DNA from: Lingula anatina
Taxonomy: Eukaryota > Brachiopoda > Lingulata > Lingulida > Lingulidae
Length of the DNA stretch: 25,598 nt
Reading direction: 5' to 3'
NCBI RefSeq assembly: GCF_001039355.2
Contig: NW_019775871.1
Span: forward strand, 158,726 to 184,323
Made by a program: the position numbers and the translations under genes. This document shows positions 20,693 through 25,598 of the stretch, piece after piece; within the stretch, counting starts at the first letter, position 1; every line of letters begins with the position of its first letter. The notes under the pieces were generated by a model that did not search any database, was not told the origin of the DNA, and saw only the letters and a list, made by a program, of their open reading frames with translations.

Positions 20693-21207
20693 TTTACACT
20701 GGACGGCGTCCTTTCTGCGACTATGAAATTTGGCATCGCTGTGGTCTCCCGCACGAAAATGCAGTAGTATCGAAGTAGCAAAAAAGCATTAACTCAGAAG
20801 TGGTGTGGAGCATATTTGCAGTAGAAATGCAGCATAGCCTACTGCAATTCTACTCCAAAAAGTACATAGTTTTGTACAGAGAGGAGCATTAATGCAGTAG
20901 ATTAGCAGCATGATAGAAGCATGTTTCAAATATGCTAATTAGCTCCCAAATCGAAGCAGATTTGAAGCATGTTTGCAGTATGATTGCAGTAGTCTACTGC
21001 GGTTTGCAGTATGATTGCAGTAGTCTACTGCGCTGGAGTATCTACTGCGTTTTCTTGCGGGGCTTAATAAGGAGGCACGAGCATTGGTTTTGTATCAGAA
21101 TGAATGCTCAATGATCGGCCAGTTGTCGGCACGTAAAGTATTATACTTTTTTAACTCTCAAATGGGGCCGTACTGCTGGACGCAGAAAGGACGCCGTCCA
21201 GTGTAAA
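20693..21207. mobile_element. MITE-like inverted-repeat element
   Basis: 20693-20719 and 21181-21207 are perfect 27-base inverse complements (TTTACACTGGACGGCGTCCT plus TTCTGCG), enclosing about 460 bases of AT-rich, stop-rich sequence. The arms themselves are partly palindromic (GGACGGCGTCC). I could not find a convincing target duplication. It sits about 300 bases upstream of the TATA box of the P450 gene and could influence that promoter. Confidence 0.7.
20971..21032. repeat. perfect 31-base tandem repeat, two units
   Basis: Two identical units, GTTTGCAGTATGATTGCAGT plus AGTCTACTGCG, lie back to back at 20971-21001 and 21002-21032 inside the MITE-like element. Each contains the palindrome GCAGTAGTCTACTGC apart from its central base, so the pair can form nested hairpins. 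Confidence 0.9.
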
Positions 21208-21505
21208 GGGGGCTGTATTAAACGTTGTTGTGGTGGCGTGTGTGTTTGAGGGGTGGGGGTGAAATGGGGTTAGACCGAGGTAGGTGATTTTTGCCTATTA
21301 TCATTTTATTTTGATCAGCTTTAAAAGTGTCGACTCTTTTTTATTTATTGATTATTCTAAATTAAGAAGAAAAAAACATTTAAATTTCCCCATTGCCTTC
21401 TGTTGTGACAGTTAAATTTCATTGAAGTTGATGGGATTGAATGATTGAATGTATGAAATACTATATCTCAGACAGTGGGTCGGGAGTCCTGTCGGGGGGC
21501 TAATT

Positions 21506-21542
21506 ATTTATTCATTTATTTATTTATTTATCTATTTATTTT
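21506..21542. repeat. (TTTA)n microsatellite
   Basis: Imperfect TTTA/TTCA/TCTA repeats on the plus strand in the interval between the two P450 genes. Confidence 0.9.
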
Positions 21543-21858
21543 CAGCTGGCTCTAAATAATAATATGGGCAAGATTGCTGGTATGTTGATAATATTATGTC
21601 CACTTTTTCTAAAACATTGAATCCCTTTGAAATCCCTTTGAAGAGCTGTTGCTGGTGGGTAATTGTGACTGAATGCAGAATTTAAACCGTGACTAAACAT
21701 ATCGACAAAATAAAGACAGCGAGCAGACAAATGGATGTAACTACTTGTGTTACTTGAAGGATTATCCATCCTGTACTGTAAATACGTCTCCAGTTGAGGA
21801 AAGATCTGTTGATATACACGGTACACCGGGGGTTGGTGTAATAAAGAAGGGATCAGCC

Positions 21859-22076
21859 GGGGGGGGGGGGGGGTAGGGGTAGATGAAGTTGTGATGTTGG
21901 TGGTAGTTTATGTCTTTGTCTATGTGTATGTTTGTGTGCGCCTGTGTGCGTGTGTGCGTGTGTATGCGTATGTTTGTGTGCATTCCTGTGCGTGTGTGTG
22001 CATTTATGCGTATACAATGTATGTGTGTGCGTGTGTGTACGTGTGTGAACCCTTGTATACATCGGTATACGTGTGT
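21859..22076. repeat. poly-G tract and degenerate GT-rich minisatellite
   Basis: A run of 15 G (21859-21873) is followed, from about 21911, by GTGTGTGCGTRTG-type repeats broken by CCTGTGCG and TATGCGTATG. Open frames here (His/Thr-rich on the minus strand, Val/Cys-rich on the plus strand) reflect composition only. Confidence 0.85.
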
Positions 22077-22090
22077 GTTGAGGTAACACT

Positions 22091-22387
22091 CGGTGGTTAG
22101 GCAGGGGCATGTTGACATTCGTCCTATATACTAACCCCAATACTCCCTACTAATTTTAACCTGTACTTGCCATACAGGAGCCCGCGGACTTCCATTCCTA
22201 GGACTACCATTCCTGTCATACCGGTTTGCAGTGTTTGCNAATCGGTGGTTAGGCAGCGGCATGTTGACATTCGTCCTATATACAAACCCCAATACTCCCT
22301 ACTAATTTTAAACTGTACTTGCCATACGGGAGCCCGCGGATTTCCATTCCTAGGACTGCCATTCCTGTCATACCGGTTTGCAGTGTT
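22091..22387. repeat. 147-base direct duplication split by an N
   Basis: 22091-22237 and 22243-22387 both run from CGGTGGTTAGGCA to CCGGTTTGCAGTGTTT and differ at about seven positions. The N at 22239 is between them. The first copy stops just where the second enters a run of 23 T (22386-22408). This suggests that a sequencing read or contig failed in the homopolymer and the overlapping contig was appended without merging. Confidence 0.8.
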
Positions 22388-22408
22388 TTTTTTTTTTTTT
22401 TTTTTTTT

Positions 22409-22770
22409 ACCCGTGTGCAGCTATTTGCAGAAATTCTTTAATTTATAAGTATTGGATTTACATTTAATGATTCACTGTGCATTTTAAGTTTTTCAAAATC
22501 TACTGTGGCCCTCAACTCATGTTGTGACAGTTGAACTATTACAGCGTGGTAATATTAGTAAATATCTGGATTGCAGGTGATTTAAACACCTTTTCAGTAA
22601 TTGCGTAATCTTAGGTAGCATTTTAGGCTTTGTTTCTCCACAAAAATACAAATTAAGAATCATAACTCTTATCCGTCAGAAACAAAAGGGACCACCCCTT
22701 GTGGAAAACCTAATTACAGCTTTTATACTAAATTTACCTACATCATACACGGTATATCATTATATTATAG
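22409..22770. other. no gene seen
   Basis: AT-rich sequence between the poly-T tract and the start of homology to the P450 3' flank at about 22771. There is no open frame or repeat of note. Confidence 0.5.
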
Positions 22771-24103
22771 TTGCCATCGTCAACCAAATGTGACGCGCAA
22801 TGTGCCCTCGAAACCGCAAACGCGCTCGGAAATAACAAAACGGGGTGTGACCTTGACCTAGTTCTGTTCCTCGAAAGAAGCTGTCTACTTCAAATGAGGG
22901 AATTGTTTGGCAACCCCCAGCCGAATGTGACATGTTAGGTACCCTCGATTCCAAAAATGGTGGGCAAACCTCTTCCTCTTAGTTTCCAAATTCTTTCTGA
23001 CTCTTGAAATAGGACTCTCCGCTTGAATCAGGAAAATCTGAACTACCTGGAAAAATATCGATACTTGGATGAAAGACGTTAGTATCGCTGTCCAAGTCTA
23101 ATACGGACGAGTTAACCATGTGCCCATCATAATCGCTGTCAGACGCGTATGAGTATAATTCAAAATAAAAATGATGAACAATTATCCCTTGATCTATGTC
23201 AGCGCCGTCGTTGAATGATTCAATATTTTCGAACCAAAATCTAACCTCTTCGAATGACTCTGCAGAAATCATTTATTTTGCTTTTCCAGCTTTCTTTGGA
23301 TGCAAAAATAGCAGGGTCTTGTTTTGAACATGGCGATATTCCCCAAAACGGAACTTCAACTGATTATCTACCCGACGAAGCTAGCTACAAGCTAGGTAAA
23401 CAAACAGTTTACAGCATATTTATAATGACGCACGTCGTGCGTAGTTCTGCCTCTCTAAAATCTAACGCAGGATATTCCTTGGGTATACAGATTGTCATAC
23501 AATAAAAGCACAAAAATGTTTGGATTTCACTGGTACCACAGATATATTTCTGATCTTCTATAGGGGGCCAGGAGGAGTGCCCTTTTTTCACTGACAGTTC
23601 GTGAGATGACAACCTGTACCGAGTTGCAATATTTCTCTCAAATCCCTCGACGTTCATATGAGTATGAATGTCTGATACGTTCATATCCAGATTATTATCT
23701 CCAAACATTACATAAAATACTATAATTATATATATACACTACCTGAAATACAAAAATTCCCAATATACAATACATGAAATACAATAAATCAACTTTCATA
23801 TGATTAAAAGAAAGCATATTAGTTACACTCATCACTGTAGATTGGTGTATTATATATACCGAAATCTGATCTATAGCTGGTGCTACGCAGACCATCAACA
23901 TATTATATATATCGACATCTCATCTATAGCATGCGTTACGCTGGCCATTATATGTTTTAAACTTGTATTGTAAAATAATATATCTGTAAAAAGTATGTTG
24001 ATTAAATTGAAAAAGTATGTGAGCTAAGTCTTGCTGATAGATTAGCCATTGGCAATTATGACACAAGCTATGGAACTTTGTCAATACATTCAGTTAATGT
24101 CTA
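22771..24103. repeat. third, diverged copy of the P450 3'-flank block
   Basis: From TTGCCATCGTCAACCAAATG onward this matches about 11434-12693 and, less completely, 9259-10200. Divergence is clearly larger than between copies A and B (several percent plus indels). It runs directly into the stop codon of the second P450 gene, so it is the 3' flank duplicated along with the gene. The left boundary lies inside the 130-base repeat array, a plausible recombination site. Confidence 0.85.
22979..23272 (-). pseudogene. acidic 97-codon frame, open here but broken in the other copies
   Basis: On the minus strand a frame from ATG 23272 encodes an acidic Ser/Asp/Phe-rich peptide with no recognised domain (for example YASDSDYDGHMV). 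In copies A and B the equivalent sequence has a one-base deletion near codon 12 and a TAA where this copy has TCA. It is either a relic of a coding exon that decayed in the other copies, or chance openness in conserved flanking DNA. I favour chance but cannot exclude a relic. Confidence 0.2.
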
Positions 24104-25598
24104 TTATTCAGTATTATTGACCATTACATTCCGCCTTGTAAGACGCACGGTGACACCTTTCTCTGGCTGCACTGTGCTCTTGGCTACGTGAACCAGTGGG
24201 ATCTGCGTCTCTGAACAGCTCTCAACGCTGAACTTCTTCACGAGACACGCCAAGGTCATCTTGGCCTCCATCAGGGCGAACCTTATACCAATGCAGTTTC
24301 TGGGGCCTGCCCCAAATGGGAGCCAGGCCATAGGGTGACGCTTAGCAATCCTCTCTGCCGTGAACCTGGATAGAAGAACAGCACAAAGATGACGTAGAAT
24401 TACGTGTCACGTGAACCGTGTTCACCAACCACTATAGCTGAGCATGAATACGCCTGGATGGCATTTGGATGACTTTACAATTACAAAGCTTAAACATTTA
24501 TTATTAAAATAAAACGATTCTTCTAATAACTAAAAACATTCTCCGAACAGTTATTTAATTGTATTTTATAATCAAAGACAAGGTAATAGGATAATAAACA
24601 AGACTGAAAGGGTTTTAGAGAGAGAAAAAACTGAAAAGTTAAGACAAACATTTCAAATGTAAAAACCAAGATTTAGATTTAATAATAGTTCCATAGTTTA
24701 TCTCAGTTTACAACAACTCGTTTTCAAGTTGAAATATAGCAATATCATACAAAAATCGATAGGCGGCAGCACCTTACCGTTCAGGACAGAAGAGGCTGGG
24801 GTCTGGGGGTCCCCAGTGCTCGGGATCCATGTGGATACTGTATATGTTACAGCGGACACTCATACCTTTGGGAATGTGAACACCCATCACTGTGCTGGAT
24901 TCTTGGGCTGTTCTCCCTGGCCCACTAGTAAAAACATGTTGGTTTATAGAAGTAGTTTGACAAAGGAGTCCATGATGAAAAGTAATCGTTTCTAAAGAGG
25001 CTTATTCTACCCATATCGTGCTTTCTATCTATAAGACTTTTCCTTAAAAGACCATGATTAAAAGACTTCCTCATAAACGATTCAATATTTTATCATTACA
25101 CAAAAGCCAATGAAAAACCTATTTCCCTGAAAAATTCCCGTTTCCAAAGCAAGGGTTTGTAGGGAAAGGGTAGAACAAAGCAGGTGCCCCCAACAATTTA
25201 TTAAGGGTTATTTCCTTAGCGAAAAATAAGGTATGTAGCTGCTTATACTAACCTTTTATATAATAATATAAATGTTAATTAAATGTGTATTTTTGAGTCC
25301 ACTTACACTGGAGCGACAGGGTGTAGTCGTAGCGATTCCTTGAGGAACATGTCTAAATACTGCATCTTACTTATGGTCTCATACGACGGAGGACCCTTAA
25401 AGAGTTTTGAAAAAAAAAAAAAACAATTAACAAACATAATGAATCAACATAACAAATATATTTCTTTCCATACAGAAATGGAAATCAAATTCTCCCATTT
25501 TCGCTTTAAAATAACGACATCAGCACCATACATGTACATTTACGATTAATACCTCATGCATAGGTGATGGTTGGCTCATCTTCTTAAAAAAGATGTCA
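24104..25598 (-). CDS. cytochrome P450, CYP3 clan, second tandem copy (3' part only)
   Basis: Three coding exons match the last three of the complete gene with the same lengths and phases: 25395-25307 (89 bases, K-helix, ESLR), 24924-24778 (147 bases, ending CPER) and 24365-24104 (262 bases, PFGAGPRNCIG haem loop through to the stop). The 5' part lies beyond the right edge; 25396-25598 is intron. Splice sites are intact, although the exon-11-type acceptor here reads CTTTAAG rather than CTTTTAG. Differences from the first copy are mostly conservative (GMRFALMKA to GIRFALMEA, ETLR to ESLR, VASV to VAPV, with ERTAEESC becoming GRTAQESS). No stop or frameshift is seen, so it looks like a working paralogue. 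Confidence 0.9.

Noticed and set aside
21762-22140. His/Thr-rich and Val/Cys-rich frames
   Set aside because: They are translations of the GT-rich minisatellite.

Overview
The window is nuclear DNA from a multicellular animal. It is AT-rich, has spliced genes with GT-AG introns of 164 to 854 bases, and carries many microsatellites, tRNA-derived retroposon remnants and small DNA transposons. The P450 genes (CYP3 clan, with an exon layout close to vertebrate CYP3A), a secreted VWC-like protein and the high transposon load suggest a marine invertebrate, perhaps a deuterostome such as a lancelet or hemichordate. The phylum cannot be fixed from the sequence alone.

Layout. 1-5200 holds no convincing gene. 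It contains hAT-like and MITE-like transposon remnants, two tRNA-Asn-derived sequences, a set of old diverged repeats and a long polypyrimidine tract. 5238-5672 (-) is an open frame that I do not recognise. 6553-6957 (-) is an intronless small secreted cysteine-rich protein with a VWC-like region. 8044-12385 is a 2.17 kb block present twice, about 98-99% identical, with a single N (10207) at the join. This may be two uncollapsed alleles rather than a true tandem repeat. 12694-19128 (-) is a complete cytochrome P450 gene that I could splice by hand into 13 coding exons (535 residues) with every phase matching. A TATA box and an untranslated first exon lie upstream at 20322-20394. 20693-21207 is a MITE-like inverted-repeat element about 300 bases upstream of the TATA box. 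21500-22410 is low complexity, with a second N (22239) inside a small duplication. 22771-24103 is a diverged third copy of the 3' flank of the P450 gene. 24104-25598 (-) is the 3' end (last three coding exons) of a second P450 paralogue that continues past the right edge.

The window therefore captures a head-to-tail tandem array of CYP3-clan P450 genes, in which each gene is duplicated together with its 3' flank. Such microsomal enzymes typically oxidise hydrophobic xenobiotics or endogenous lipids, and arrays of this kind are the usual way detoxification P450s diversify. The oddest structures lie in and around intron 1 of the complete gene. They are a partial duplication of exon 1 with its splice donor, which would lengthen the membrane anchor in frame, and a perfect 42-base inverted repeat inserted into an older hAT-like element.
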